DNA from: Ornithodoros turicata
Taxonomy: Eukaryota; Arthropoda; Arachnida; Ixodida; Argasidae
Assembly (NCBI RefSeq): GCF_037126465.1
Contig: NC_088204.1
Location: forward strand, 78,739,807 to 78,803,806
Length of the DNA stretch: 64,000 nucleotides
Direction of reading: 5' to 3'
In this document: one piece after another, positions 1 through 10,508 of the stretch
How the letters are laid out: every line of letters starts with the position of its first letter
Position numbering within the stretch: position 1 is the first letter of the stretch
The notes under the pieces: generated by a model
What the model saw: only the letters and a program-made list of their open reading frames with translations
Databases searched by the model: none
What the model was told of the DNA's origin: nothing
Translations under genes and position numbers: made by a program

Positions 1-93
1 AGTCCTTCTAACATCCTAACGTTGCCCTGGTAATGTGTAACTTATCGCTTCGTTCATGAAACAAAATCGCAAGCTTGCGACGCGAAGCACTTA

Positions 94-537
94 TGGCGAA
101 TTCGGGTGGTCATTTCGGAGCAACTTTTTTTGCCAGATCTCGAGCAGTCATGTTCGCTTGGTCAAAATGAAGCAAATCTCGCATGTTCGCGTGGCGCTTT
201 CCGAGCGCTCGGAATTTGCTAGCTAGCACTTTTTTTGCCCGGTCTCAAAACGATCGAGCAGCAGATTGCTCAACTGTATCCGGTGTCGTCACATCCGCAC
301 TGCAACGGTGGCGAGTGCCCTCATTGGCCCGCATGTTGAAATCACGTGGTTTAGCAGACGACAGAAGTCGAAGACTTGCGACCGCGACGCCCCTAGCGTG
401 ATCCAAGTACCTAAAATCGCTAGATTCCTAGCAATCATGTTCGGGTGGCAACGGTCACGTGATCCAGCTCGGTCGCCGACCTAGCAATTTCCGAGCGCTC
501 GGCCGTTTTGCTACGAAATGACCACCCGAATTCGCTA
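94..537. mobile_element. Harbinger-type MITE (444 bp)
   Basis: The two ends are inverted copies of about 30 bp (94-123 and 508-537), beginning TGGCGAATTCGGGTGGTCAT and TAGCGAATTCGGGTGGTCAT, with about 28 of 30 positions matching. Each end is flanked by TTA (91-93 and 538-540). A three-base TTA/TAA target duplication is the hallmark of the PIF/Harbinger superfamily. No transposase frame is present, so it is non-autonomous. The interior holds repeated blocks around a GAGCGCTC core (about 205-220 and 490-502). Confidence 0.75.
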
Positions 538-540
538 TTA

Positions 541-811
541 GTCACGACGAAACAGCCATGTTGGCGAAGCGTAAACAGGAAATAGGGAGCACAAGCGACA
601 AGTAGCACGTAACGTAGAGTTCCGGTTGAACCTGCCTATTGTGTCAAGCAGTCTGGCTTGCTCCCCGGAGCGACCTTGGCTCGAATGCCGCTCCAAAGCT
701 CCCATTGGAAGACTCCAGAACTGCTTCCAATCGAACATACTTGCTCTCGGCGGAGCAACAAAACTTGCTCCGGAGGCGCTCCAAATCTGCCATTGGAATT
801 CAACATTCTAG
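541..811. other. Unassigned, imperfect internal repeat
   Basis: No gene is seen. Two blocks of roughly 100 bp (about 650-720 and 740-800) share a pattern of TTGCTC...CGGAGC...GCTCCAAA...CCATTGGAA, suggesting an old internal duplication or a degraded short retroelement. The short frames here overlap on both strands and lack any recognisable domain. Confidence 0.3.
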
Positions 812-884
812 AACATGGATAAGACACATACCGTCCACCCCTATTGCTCTCGACTTTCAGTACATTGTGCTGCTTTCGTACGTT
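812..884. mobile_element. Half copy of AAGCAGCACAATGTACTG hairpin MITE
   Basis: This stretch matches one arm of the roughly 150-bp palindromic element found complete at 50838-50987 and 51918-52069, including the sequence CGACTTTCAGTACATTGTGC. Only the right half is recognisable here, so this is a truncated copy. Confidence 0.55.
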
Positions 885-1120
885 TGATGACTCGTGTGGC
901 ATATGTACTGTCTTTGTCTGGGTCATGCGGCTACACACTCGGCAGAGCCTTCTTAGTGCAGCGGTAATGACAGCCTTTGCAGACGACGCCACTGCGCCAT
1001 TGACGGTAACAAAAAAAAACAAAAAAGAAAACAATGAAGAAGCACGCCACCGCACGCTTACTAGCGAGACTCGGTGGATCGGATTAAGACGATATGATAG
1101 AATTAGAATTCAAGCATAAT

Positions 1121-1216
1121 GTAAAACCCCGAGACTAGGGAACAGGAAAGGACAGACACAACAAGTGTTGTGTCCGTACTTTCGTTTTCCCTAGTCTCAG
1201 CCTCTCGGGGTTTTAC
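1121..1216. repeat. 96-bp imperfect palindrome
   Basis: The segment starts GTAAAACCCCGAGACTAGGG and ends with its inverted counterpart TCTCGGGGTTTTAC, folding about an ACAAC|AAGTGTTGT centre. It is probably a very short MITE or the end of one. A weakly similar string (AACCCGAGACAAGGTACAGG) lies in the insertion at about 52170-52200. Confidence 0.5.
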
Positions 1217-1429
1217 AATATGCATCATCTTCACCAGCTCGGTTGCTTCCTAGCCATTTTTTTTTTTTTTTTTCATTGTAGAATCTAAGCTTTTGAACGT
1301 CACCCGCTTAAGAGAAACAGGGCGAATGGCGTATCGTGTTTTCGGAACTGTTATCGTGAATAGCTTCCGATGTACTAAAACTCGATACTTGAATCAATTT
1401 GTCTTACCGCACTCTCCCACCTCAGCATC

Positions 1430-1610
1430 ATCCAGATATAGTGCGTGTCTTACTGCACGTAATGAAACCATTCAACAAATATTTCAGTCTGTGCTACTCG
1501 GACGCCAAGTTCTTTTTCGCCTCAAGGTAATCAAGAAGTCCACAAGACCGCAATCTTTGTTGCCTGAACATGTTGAACAGTTGGTGTTCTTGCATGAAAA
1601 CCTGAAGTAG
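1430..1610 (+). pseudogene. hAT transposase C-terminal (dimerisation) relic
   Basis: The end of an open frame (1293-1610) reads SLLPEHVEQLVFLHENLK before its stop. The pattern L-x-P-x-x-V-E-x-L-x-F-L-x-x-N-L is typical of the C-terminal dimerisation segment of hAT-family transposases and BED-finger relatives. Only this tail is recognisable; the catalytic core and BED finger are absent upstream. It is best read as a dead fragment. I judged the call from the motif alone, and residues before about 1530 do not match anything I know. Confidence 0.45.
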
Positions 1611-1815
1611 TAAAGCCGTCTAAGCAGTCCTTTTGCATCTCATTTAAGATTGAAATTGAAGAAGCACCGTTAGGCTCTGTGGCACCACATTTGTGGACTC
1701 GTTGAGGCCGGCAAAATAAGAAATAATTCGTTAACTTTATTTATTTAGTTAACGACCGAAAAGTATTCGATTCGATTCGGTCCTGAAAGCCGCTCTTCGC
1801 ACACCTCTAGCGCTA

Positions 1816-2204
1816 CACTGTAAACTGGAAAACACCCTTATGGGTGTAAATGGCTTGTCCTATAACTGACACCTCTTTTTATACCGTACATGGTCTGGAA
1901 CACCCTTTTTAGAGGGTGTATTCCGTGTAAATCACCCCTGGAAAGAGCGCTTTTCTTTGAAAATGCCCTCTTTTGCACCCTTTAAACACCCTTTTAGGAG
2001 GGTGTAAGATCGTTAAACACCCTCATAAAAAGGTGTATAAAGGGTGCAAAATACGGCACTTTCAAGGAAAAGCACCCTTTCAAAGGGCGTTTTACACGGG
2101 ATACACCCTCTAAAAAGGGTGTTCCAGACCATACAGTGTAAAAAGAGGAGTCAATTATAGGACAAGCGATTTGCACCCATAAGGGTGTTTTTCAGTTTAC
2201 AGTG
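1816..2204. mobile_element. Palindromic MITE family M2, copy 1 (389 bp)
   Basis: A near-perfect foldback from CACTGTAAACTGGAAAACAC to its inverse, flanked by TA on both sides (1814-1815, 2205-2206). Direct and inverted ACACCCTT/AAGGGTGT blocks repeat through each arm. Two more copies of exactly the same length lie at 40244-40632 and 40795-41183. No coding capacity. The TA flanks suggest a Tc1/mariner-type mobiliser. Confidence 0.8.
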
Positions 2205-2649
2205 TACGGATCAGAAGTTAGAGGGAGGCATCGGATTTAGACGTCCATGTAATTTGATGACAAGCAGCGTTTCGAGTGATTTTTGCGTTCATACGCGACG
2301 CGAATTGCAAATCTAAACTCTTCGCTTGAGAGAAACGCCGTATGTGGCGGCGTAGAGGCGCATCGAACCCGGATGGAGGTGAAGGAAGGAGGTGACAGGA
2401 CGTCCGATCTCACGTGAGTTGCGGCCGTGAATAAACAGACTCGCTGTCGCAACATAGAACTCTCGAACAAGAGAGAACCGAGTTCAAGTTCAACGGAACC
2501 AAGAAGTTCCGTGGTATGAATGTGTGTATGAGTGAGCAAAAATGTAAGAATGAAAGGAGGGTGAGTGAGAGTGAGTGACTGGTTTGTCGTCCCTTCAGAC
2601 GACGCACCCCGAAAGTCGCTGGAGAGGCGTGTTAGCTTAGCTCAATTGG

Positions 2650-2727
2650 TAGAGCCCTGGACCTACCGGACCTACCTACCTACCAGCCGGACCTACCTAC
2701 CGGACCTACCGGACCGGTAGGTCCGGT
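2650..2727. repeat. CCGGACCTACC minisatellite-like tract
   Basis: GGACCTACC and TACC units are reiterated irregularly between the SINE head and the MITE, and a shorter GGTCC/GGTAGGTCC counterpart follows the MITE at 2977-3004. The tract appears to be local expansion of the SINE's own GACC sequence. Confidence 0.6.
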
Positions 2728-2728
2728 A

Positions 2729-2976
2729 CACTCTTAAAAATGAGCTTCACCTCATAGCACGCTCCCAACCAACCATAATCTCAAATGATATCGTTATCTG
2801 CCCTGGTTCGTTGAAAACGGGAGGCGGACGCCTTTTTTGTGACAATTATGAACCGCATAAGTGTCACAAAAAGGCGTACGCCTCCCGTTTTTAACAAATC
2901 AGGGCAGATAACGATATCATTCGAGATAGTGGTTGGCTAGGAGCGTGCTATGAGGTGAAGTTCATTTTTAAGAGTG
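2729..2976. mobile_element. Palindromic MITE family M1 (inside SINE)
   Basis: Foldback starting CACTCTTAAAAATGAGCTTC and ending with its inverse, flanked by TA (2727-2728, 2977-2978). The centre is GCGTACGCCT inverted repeats around CATAAGTGTCAC. This is one of about a dozen M1 copies in the window, with a standard length near 249 bp. Confidence 0.85.
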
Positions 2977-3348
2977 TAGGTCCAGGTCCGGTAGGTCCAG
3001 GGCTCCAAAAGATGTGGGTTCGATCCCTACAGCTGGCTAACCTTTTCAGTGACTTTCATATTTCATAGAACTCGCATTAATACCTAGAAACCAAGTCAGC
3101 AAAGGAGGGCATCTCAACATGTGAGCCGCCATGACCGATACGGTAGGCCTAGCGTGTTACGGACGGTGTCTCCTACCGGGTCTGCGCTGTTTTGTTTCAT
3201 GTTGCAGCACAAGGTTTAAACCGTACGATACTCATTCCCTAGAGCCAAGCGCAGAGGTGATGGCAGACAAAACAATCACACTTCGCACATGGCATGGCAC
3301 GAGAAGCAGAGCGGAAGCCGAAGCGACTTGCATTGGATTGGATACCGT

Positions 3349-3385
<37 letters not shown>

Positions 3386-3625
3386 GTAATAATAGTAATA
3401 ATAATAATAATAATACCTTTATTAATGTGCCCAAGAACAGCCGAAGCCTTGGTGTTGGCGCACGCAGACAATGCAGTATATACCAATATATACACACACA
3501 TATATATACATACATATACTGATTAGGCGAAACATAACAAAACATATTCAGGAAGAGGAGCGTAACGGGAAGACATTCACAGTGAAACACACAATACAGA
3601 CATGGAGATATACAGTACATAGTAC
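3349..3625 (+). repeat. AAT microsatellite with dispersed repeat body
   Basis: An (AAT)n tract with two TAG interruptions (3349-3415) is followed by about 200 bp whose reverse complement recurs at 27850-28130, including GTGCCCAAGAACAGCCGAAG. The pairing of a microsatellite end with a shared body suggests a retroposon tail. The isoleucine-rich and asparagine-rich frames across the tract are artefacts of the repeat. Confidence 0.65.
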
Positions 3626-4868
3626 TAAAAGGGGAAAAACCTGTACAACTTCATGTGTTAGTGAGTGAACGCAAGAGGAGAGTTTTAAAAACGTTTGAAT
3701 GAGAGGTAAAGATATCAACAGAGGGGTGAATTACGTTTGTCATTTGTTGAATGTAGAATAGTAGAAATGTAGAATAGTTGAATGTTGAATATAGTAATAG
3801 TAATAATTATAATAATAATAATTTATTTCACCAATGACACTTGGTGAGGGGATACAGACAAAAAGCTGCATTTAACCGCAGCTTGACGAGGTCTGACCCC
3901 CCCTTTGTACACTCGACAGATACAACAAAGCAATGACACATAGCAAACCAGACAATGCAAAGCGAACAGCAATGACAAATAGCAAACCATAGGAATTACG
4001 GAGTGAGACAATGGTAATGAACACAATGCATTAAGATGCATAAAACAAAAAAGCTATGAGAACACGCGAAATAATATGACTATCCTAGTGAACATACATC
4101 GCCTTCATAGACCAAACTGAAAGACAGCTGATGTTAATGTTGTTTTGGATATGGGAATTAATATGTCGTGGAAGATTATATGAAACCAACTGTGAGCCAT
4201 AGTTTGTTCGTGCACACGGTGTGAAGTATAGGGCTCATTGTAGCGTAGTGAATAAGAGGTTAATCTCACGGTTAAATTGACTAGGGCTAGAAAGTTGTGA
4301 TTATTTTGCTTTACTGAAGTTACATATGTAATGGACATACGGTACTTAAGGGATCCATAATTCTGATGATTCGTTGCGCCGAACATGCCTGGTCTTAGCA
4401 CGTGGAAAGGCTGTGGCGGAACTCAGCCTAATCCAAAGTATCGATCATGACGCCTCCCGGACATGGACATTGGGAGAGGGATCCGTACAACTTCTTTTGC
4501 TCTCCCCCGTGACTCTCTCTCCCAGCTTTTCTTGTAGCCTTTCTACTTATGATTTCTATGTGTCGCAAAGAACGCGTTGTTATCATTTGCAGGATGTTGC
4601 ACACGTGCTATTTCACGTTGCATTATAAAAAAGTCAAAGTGGAAGTAGACTGACGCGTAGGGTGAGTCAGACTATTTGTGTGGTGTTACCCTGCACGTGC
4701 CCCAGGGTATATGGCGGTGTCTTGATTCCGCAAACGCCTTCGTTTTTAAAAGTACGGGATTTTGATAAGCGGTGATATAGTGATCTGTCTGCGGTTTGTA
4801 AAAAGGAGCTATGAACTGTACCACGCGAGCCCGCCGACTGTGTCGGCTCCAAACGGTGATTTCAACGT
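3626..4868. other. No supported gene
   Basis: A second short AAT-rich patch (about 3790-3830) leads into TTTATTTCACCAATGACACT. Frames of 72-98 codons occur but overlap on opposite strands, have no domain and show no splice context that I can defend. Confidence 0.4.
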
Positions 4869-4869
4869 G

Positions 4870-5118
4870 CACTCTTAAAAATGAACTTCACCGCATAGCA
4901 CGCTCCTAGCCAACCATAATCTCGAATGATATCGTTATCTGCCCTGATTTGTTGAAAACGGTAGGCGTACGCCTTTTCTGTGACAATTATGAACAGCATA
5001 GGTGTCACAGAAAAGGCGTACGCCTACCGTTTTCAACAAATCAGGGCAGATAACGATATCATTCGAGATTATGGTTGGCTAGGAGCGTGCTATGCGGTGA
5101 AGTTCATTTTTAAGAGTG
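4870..5118. mobile_element. M1 MITE with TG target duplication
   Basis: A complete 249-bp M1 foldback, from CACTCTTAAAAATGAACTTC to its inverse. The flanking dinucleotides are TG on both sides (4868-4869, 5119-5120) rather than TA. The arms are nearly perfect inverses of each other. Confidence 0.85.
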
Positions 5119-5154
5119 TGTTGTCTGTGACACCTTTTGTATAGGTGAATTTGA

Positions 5155-5376
5155 TAGGTGCGCATCTTCAGCACATAGCATGCTCCTAGACAACCATCTT
5201 CCCGAATGACAACATTCTCGCCATTGATTTGTTGTTAACGAGAGGTGAAGCCTATTATGTATCTATAATGCGCGGCTACAAAATGGGCTACGCCCCCCGT
5301 TTTCAACAAATCAGAAACGAAAACGTTGTCATTCGGGATGATGGTAGGCTATAGGAGTGTGCCATGTTGTGAAGTT
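5155..5376. mobile_element. Diverged M1-like foldback
   Basis: Retains the M1 plan (CACATAGCATGCTCCTAGAC near the left, GTGAAGTTCAT near the right, TGATTTGTTG and CAACAAATCA arms) but with many substitutions, so it is an older or different subfamily. It begins about 40 bp after the complete M1 copy. Confidence 0.55.
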
Positions 5377-5985
5377 CATCTCGAACAGGGTAAAGCACAA
5401 CGTTATGTGTACCTCCGCGTTGGCGTCTGATTGGGTGCTACAATTCTTCAGATGACGTAACGATGGATAGAGGTATCTAGACGGCGGTGCGTGTACTCGC
5501 CCGAATACGAAAGAGAGTGCGTTTTTGTGTTAACGCTGCACAAGTTACGAAGGAGAATGATTGAACAAAAGATTCGAGATAGAATTACGAGGCCTAGAAG
5601 AACAATATTTCATCTATTCAGGCCGTAACTAAATACATGCAGATAGGAATTCTTACCTCTTTTATGATGTAAGGACTGAAAGTCGTGTACTAATCGCATC
5701 GATTTCTGATCTGGTGTAGTGTGCAGTTGCGCATATATGTATATGGAAGGAGATGGGATCACAACCAAGTCACGTGTATTCGCTCCTCCTAGTGGCTGCT
5801 CGCCACCTGGAGGACCCCAGTAGAAGCACGCATTGAATGATAGTAACAGTAGGCGATCGGTATGCTTGTGCTTCAAAGATTCACGACAACAACAACAATA
5901 ACAGCAACAACAACTTTATTAGCAGATGATGAATGGGGAGCTTCATCCACGCTGTCGGCGCTAAGCAGAACTATTGGGAGAGAGG

Positions 5986-6082
5986 GGTTAGGTTAGGTTA
6001 GGTCAGGTCAGGTCAGGTCAGGTCAGGTCAGGTCAGGTCAGGTCAGGTCAGGTCAGGTCAGGTCAGTTCAGTTCAGTTCAGT
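5986..6082. repeat. Interstitial telomere-like repeat (TTAGG to TCAGG)
   Basis: Three GGTTA units are followed by thirteen GGTCA units and then about four GTTCA units. (TTAGG)n is the ancestral arthropod telomere repeat. Here the pure repeat makes up only the first 15 bp and the rest is a one-base variant, so this is an internal relic or a chance minisatellite and not a functional chromosome end. Confidence 0.7.
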
Positions 6083-6423
6083 TCCGGTTCGGTCCCACTC
6101 TTGCTTTGGGGTGTTTGTCGAGAAGCAGGCGCTCCTTCACGAACACGCAGAGGGAAGGGGTTATCATGAGGACCGTGACTAGGGGAAGGCATCTTGGCAA
6201 ACCCCGCTATCCCCTAAGCTATGGGTGGGCTATCCCCCAAGCATGAGTGGGATAGCCTACCAATCAATCTCCCTACAGTTCTGCTTAGCTCCGATAGTGT
6301 GGCTCTACAACCACGTTAAAGTTAAGGATGTAGAGAGCTGTACATGCGCCTGTATTGTTTTAGTGAAAATTAGAATCTGCGCTTTCATATTTAGGACCAG
6401 GGTTTGCTGAGTTGCCACTCCGA

Positions 6424-6813
6424 GGTTGGAATCATTCCGGAATCATTTCAGATTTATCAGAGTCCGGAATGGAATTGAAATGGAATGGCGGAAACTTTCC
6501 TAGGAATGGAATGGAATTAGGCTTTTTTTTTCTTTTTTCGCGGGCAGAATGGAATTGGAATGGACAGGTCTGGGTGCTACACGGTCAAGGGCGAAATAAC
6601 CTTGTCTTTTTTTGCTTTTTCCGTGATGGGTAATGTCCATCTCCTCTATAGCACTGGTTACCGGTCCCTTTTCTTTTATTGATGGAATTAGAGGAATGGA
6701 ACGGAGTTGCCAAGCCATTCCAGGAGTGGGAAGTGGCCATACCTTTTTTCGTTCCGAGGAATTGAAAGGAATGGAATTATCGCGAATCTCCATTCCTCGG
6801 AATGGGAATGGAA
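6424..6813. repeat. GGAAT-rich dispersed repeat, copy 1
   Basis: Dense GGAATGGAATTG motifs with GGAATCATTCCGG-type inverted pairs. The same arrangement recurs at 39594-39925, including the shared string CTTTTATTGATGGAATTA, and both copies run into the same poly-G retroposon end. The match across 350 bp shows a genuine dispersed repeat rather than independent simple-sequence growth. Confidence 0.6.
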
Positions 6814-6818
6814 TGAAT

Positions 6819-6892
6819 GGGGGGGGGGGATATGTTTATTAAGAAAAAAAGAAAGGAAAGGTTAGCCAGGCAAAGAGCCGGCTTGCTATTCC
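6819..6892 (-). mobile_element. Short retroposon end with poly-C tail, copy 1
   Basis: Read on the minus strand it runs GGAATAGCAAGCCGGC, GGCTAACCTTTCC, then AATAAACATATC and a run of C (eleven here). Equivalent copies are at 24374-24458, 40058-40162 and 45127-45207. The AATAAA signal close to the end is consistent with the 3' terminus of a retroposed transcript. Confidence 0.6.
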
Positions 6893-7148
6893 GAAAAAAA
6901 AAGGGGGAAGGGGCAAACGAAAAAGAAAAGGAAGGAAAAACAACAAAAGCAACAGAAAGAAAGGAAATGGAAAGAAAACAAGAAACAGAACGAAAGGGAA
7001 GGAAAAGAAAAGAAACAAAAAGAAAGGAAAGGAAAAGAAAAGAGAAACGAAAGGAAAGAAAAGAGAAACAGAAAGAAAGAAAAGAGAAACGCAAAGAAAG
7101 AAAAGAGAAACAGAAAGAAAGAAAAGAGAAACAGAAAGAAAGAAGAGA
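6837..7148. repeat. Polypurine GAAA/GAAAC minisatellite
   Basis: About 310 bp of almost pure A and G on the plus strand. The last 90 bp is a clear tandem of a roughly 22-bp unit (AGAAACAGAAAGAAAGAAAAG). The lysine/glutamate-rich frame on one strand and phenylalanine-rich frame on the other are consequences of composition. Confidence 0.8.
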
Positions 7149-8015
7149 ATAAACACTAGCATAACGTTACAGGCAGTTCACGAGTCCTGAGACTGAATGG
7201 GTAATCCCATTCCGCAACCCTGTTTAGGACGCAAAAGCACATTTTTCTGCACACCTAATAGCTTGTTTCTGCACGACGTTTCACAGCCCAACAACCACTG
7301 TGCAGTGTATATTATTCGAAGTGGCAAAAGTTCAGCGACAGTGTCTACCCCGTTCCTATCCATGGTGGATGTTATTTCTTCAGGACCAAGAAGAGTCAAT
7401 AAGACTACATCGATTGCACTGCTCCTTTTTTTTATTACTTTTTTTTTCTTTTCCGTTTCATGTAACGTGTCCTTGTGAGCACACATTTCTGATCTTAAAG
7501 CTTAGCAAGCCTAGCATGACTGTGTGGAGGTTTTAGGCATGCATCAACATGTCGTAGAAACGTGTGAGATAACGTGACTGTGCATGCTTAAAGCGTTAAG
7601 TAGAGGGTCAAAACGTGCTGGAAATGGAACACTGCACTGCAGAGTAGCAGGAACATCTGAAATGAAAATTTCTTACGAAAAATCAAATAGCGACAATCTA
7701 TCAGGGTGTTTACCAAATTGTGAGCTTCGAATTCCCGGACAACTTTTATCCTTTTGTAGACTAGTCAAGGAAATCCCCGTTTTTAAATAAACATATCTCG
7801 CCCCTTTTGCGCGAAACAAAAGGGAGTTTGGTACCTGCATGTGGGACTCGCTTCATAAAACAATGCGAGCATGCTGATGTCTCCTATCCATCAATAGTTG
7901 GACAAGGGCCAAGGCGGCCGCCACGGTCACTAAGGCAAAGCACGCCGCGACGGCCTTGCTACTCATTTTTCCATAGCACGTCACCTGCAACGAGATAGGG
8001 CAACGTCCCCTAGAT
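7149..8015. other. No supported gene
   Basis: Short overlapping frames only. No domain, RNA gene, terminal repeat or tandem repeat was recognised in this stretch. Confidence 0.4.
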
Positions 8016-8019
8016 AAGG

Positions 8020-8340
8020 AGAAGGCCTGCGCATACGTCACACGGCGTCAATCAGGAAGTCCTGCAGGGGATGCTGCTATGACGTCAGTGAAAGAGCGAA
8101 CAAGAGAAAAGCTCGAAGCAGCTCGCAAACCTCACCCAGCCTGCGTGGTAGCCTGCGATAACAAGCGATCCTCGGCAGAGTTTGTACAGTATCGCACCGG
8201 CGCTGCAAATAGTTTCCCTGTGAGTATGCGATGACGGACGCCATAGGAGCCACCACTGATTACGCGTGCGACTGAAATGGGCGCACACTATATCAGATGA
8301 TTGTGATCGTGAGTTATCGTGAGTCAAACTGCCGAGCTCT
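8020..8340 (+). repeat. Dispersed repeat R1, copy 1
   Basis: The part at 8150-8340 matches the reverse complement of 26555-26740 (shared CGGCGCTGCAAATA and ACTCACGATCACAA-type strings). The part at 8085-8155 matches 28600-28680 (GCGAACAAGAG... versus GCGAACGAGAAG...). The family is not identified. The Ruka-like SINE begins directly after this copy. Confidence 0.5.
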
Positions 8341-8344
8341 GGTC

Positions 8345-8536
8345 ACGACTGACGCCCTGGGGGAATGTGCGTCCTGGGCCGACTTCTAAGGGAACTTCAT
8401 ATGTCTGAAAGCGTCCGAGGAAAACCCAGGAAAAAAACCCCAGACAGCACAGCCGGCACCAGGATTCGAACCCGGGTACCTCCCAGTGTCGACGTGACAT
8501 GGCGAGCGCGCTAACCACTGAGCCACGGGAGCTGAT
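8345..8536 (-). mobile_element. tRNA-derived SINE, Ruka-like
   Basis: On the minus strand a tRNA-like head carries a textbook pol III A box TGGCTCAGTGG (8515-8525) and B box GGTTCGAATCC (8462-8472). A body of about 100 bp follows, with GGGTTTTCC and AAGTCGGCCC. The body recurs at 19739-19934. Ruka is the known tRNA-derived SINE of ixodid ticks; assignment to it is from remembered features and needs alignment. Confidence 0.75.
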
Positions 8537-9198
8537 CCCTCTCGCACTCCTTCTTTCAAGGCAAAAACGAGCGAAGAGCGAACCGAAGGACCAATGGGAC
8601 GCGAGTGCGCAACGCAAGTTGGGTTGAAGCAGCCGTGGGACATGCACACTCGAACCGGTGCAACTTTTTTTTTTCGGCACGAAAAAACAATCAGCTGGAT
8701 TCGCTATAAAGCCGGTTCCGTATCAGACAGCGCTAAAGACCGGGTACTGACACACGACGTTCCAAATTCCGGTATCTTTTGGCCTCAATGATTTCTCCCT
8801 ATATCACACTGTTTGATTATGGGACTATCATAGTATCTCTTCCGTAGGCTCGAGAAAAATTGTTGGCGGCATTACGGAACCAATAAATGCCACGAAATTT
8901 CGAAGCGTACGCGCGCAAAGATGTTCACCGTATGACCCTACTGAAAAATCCTATATGTAGATCCTCATATGATGTTATTGGATATAGGACCTATAAGTGG
9001 TGTAGGTACCACAGGAGTTATAGGTTTTATAGGAGCAATATAGGTATTATAGGAGATGTAGGACCTGCGTCTCCTATATGATCTGTACACTGCGTGTATG
9101 GGGACACGGTATGAAATTTGGCTGCGGCGATACATGCATACACATGCAATGAACAAAAATAATAAGAGAGGAGTACAATAACATACCGTCTACTTCCC

Positions 9199-9208
9199 TT
9201 TATTTATT
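9199..9208 (-). promoter_or_regulatory. Overlapping AATAAA poly(A) signals
   Basis: The plus strand reads TTTATTTATT, giving two overlapping AATAAA hexamers on the minus strand. They lie about 160 bp after the stop codon of the exon-like frame at 9365-9472, the correct order for a 3' end. On its own the motif is weak evidence. Confidence 0.35.
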
Positions 9209-9364
9209 AATACCATTCACAATTTTTTACATTCAAGGACACGGCTGTAAAGGCTTGCACTGCCGTGAAGCAGATGACGGACTTGCATGGGTCAGGTGTA
9301 TGCCTCATTTGTTTCACAGTAAACACAAATCAGTGAAGAGCTCTGCAACGTACTTTGACGCGAC

Positions 9365-9472
9365 TTACTTGATGTCTTTCAACATTTCCGTGACGTATCT
9401 GTTCATTTTCCCACGTCGTGTGTGTGCTGGCTCATCTGCGTTGTTCACGAAAATCGATCCGTGAAAAGCATC
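9365..9472 (-). other. Exon-like terminal frame
   Basis: An open minus-strand frame of 35 codons ends at TAA (9365-9367). Its last part, KMNRYVTEMLKDIK, has the composition of a real helical protein end, and poly(A) signals follow at 9199-9208. The upstream limit is a TGA at 9473-9475, so any coding use would need splicing. I do not recognise the family. Confidence 0.25.
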
Positions 9473-9709
9473 TCAAATTCACAAATTCGTCGTAAGTAGA
9501 AGGGCCACTGGAGCATCACATGTGACATCTTCACCCTGATAAGCGTTGGAGGTTTACCAATAGGGACACTGAGCTAACAGATAGAGATAAGGTAATAGGA
9601 ATCACAACTGTAATATTCACACTGAGAGCATAAAGTAGGAGGAAACCACATGCTGGAAAGGACACTGAACAAAAAGCACGAAACATGACACTACTGGCAG
9701 GCAACTAAC

Positions 9710-9784
9710 CTTTACTTCACCAAATCTAAGGGCTTCTGGACGGATCTTCCAACACGCACACAAGAAAGGACGTCCAGGCATCAC
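9710..9784 (-). other. Candidate 75-nt internal exon
   Basis: On the minus strand a pyrimidine-rich tract ending CTCTACAG precedes 75 nt with an open frame, and the segment is closed by AAAG|GTTAGT, a reasonable splice donor. Seventy-five is divisible by three, giving 25 codons starting VMPGRPFLCACWKIRPEALR. No family is recognised. Spliced transcripts would be needed to treat this as real. Confidence 0.25.
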
Positions 9785-9818
9785 CTGTAGAGCAGAATAA
9801 CACATCCACAGCTGTTCG

Positions 9819-10508
9819 GTGCACCAGAGGCGCCCAGAGCCACAACGAAACGCGAAAATCCGAATGCGAGAACAAACGCGTCCGACCTCAACGAACTTGC
9901 AAGCGAAATGGACGCCAGAGCCCCGCCGCCCCGCCTGGTGGCGGCGGTGGAAGGGAAGGATTATACATGCTGTTCAGGCGCTCCTCGCACTATGGCAAGA
10001 GAACGGAAAGTCGCGCGAAGACGGGACTAATACTATCGGAAAGAGGATGCTTTCCCCGTCAAAAAGAGACCTCAATCGCCTTTCTACGCCAACAAAAACC
10101 CGATATCCACAAAAATGCCCCCGGTCCCATGTATATGAGGGCCGCCGTTGCCACGGTGTCTTAACTCGGGAACGGAGAGGGATAGAAAGGTGCCGCAAGT
10201 TTCTACGCGTTGCCTATGTTGAGTGCGTTTATCCATTAAAAGGAAATTCGCATCCGCCGCGGGCTTGGAACCTGAAATCGGGGACAAAGTCAGGAAATGG
10301 TGGTCGGTGTCAGGAATTTCGAGAATCACGCTTTAACCGCTGGAAATGGACGGGTGGTTTGAACGAGAAAGTTGTAGAGCAGAGAACAGAGCACATGCAC
10401 ACGAAATTTCGACTGAATCGGACGTCGGCTATGCGAGTTGAGACTCCGAACAGTGGGAAGCGTTTCGGAGTTGTGCTAGCCAGACTGGTCGCCTCGTCAT
10501 ACTCTTAA
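9819..10508 (+). other. 229-codon ORF in GC-rich block, doubtful
   Basis: This is the third-longest open frame in the window, after the retrotransposon polyprotein and the receptor. The protein is strongly basic and arginine-rich, has no membrane segment, no cysteine pattern and no motif I know, and overlapping open frames exist on both strands. In GC-rich DNA long frames arise by chance. Around it, strings like AACTCGGGAACGG and AACTCGAGAACCG recur at about 10164 and 10683, suggesting repetitive non-coding sequence. I list it only because of its length. Confidence 0.15.

Larger units (their letters stand above)
2508..3059 (+). mobile_element. tRNA-derived SINE, copy A, split by a MITE
   Basis: The tRNA-like head begins at about 2630 (GTTAGCTTAGCTCAATTGGT) and its 3' half with the B-box-like GGGTTCGATCCC and closing GGCTAACC lies at about 3005-3043. 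Between them are a short run of repeated CCGGACCTACC motifs and a complete M1 MITE (2729-2976). The same SINE, unbroken, is at 34781-34996 on the minus strand, which shows what the insertion separated. Upstream body from about 2508 matches as well. Confidence 0.75.

Noticed and set aside
3131..3526. 131-codon ORF with a long isoleucine run
   Set aside because: The run is translated (AAT)n microsatellite, and the frame continues into a dispersed repeat; the opposite strand is equally open.
6777..7162. Lysine/glutamate-rich and phenylalanine-rich ORFs
   Set aside because: Both are translations of the polypurine minisatellite in opposite directions.
8446..8530. tRNA gene with perfect A and B boxes
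   Set aside because: The acceptor stem does not close and the anticodon arm is unclear; a SINE body recurring at 19739-19934 follows.
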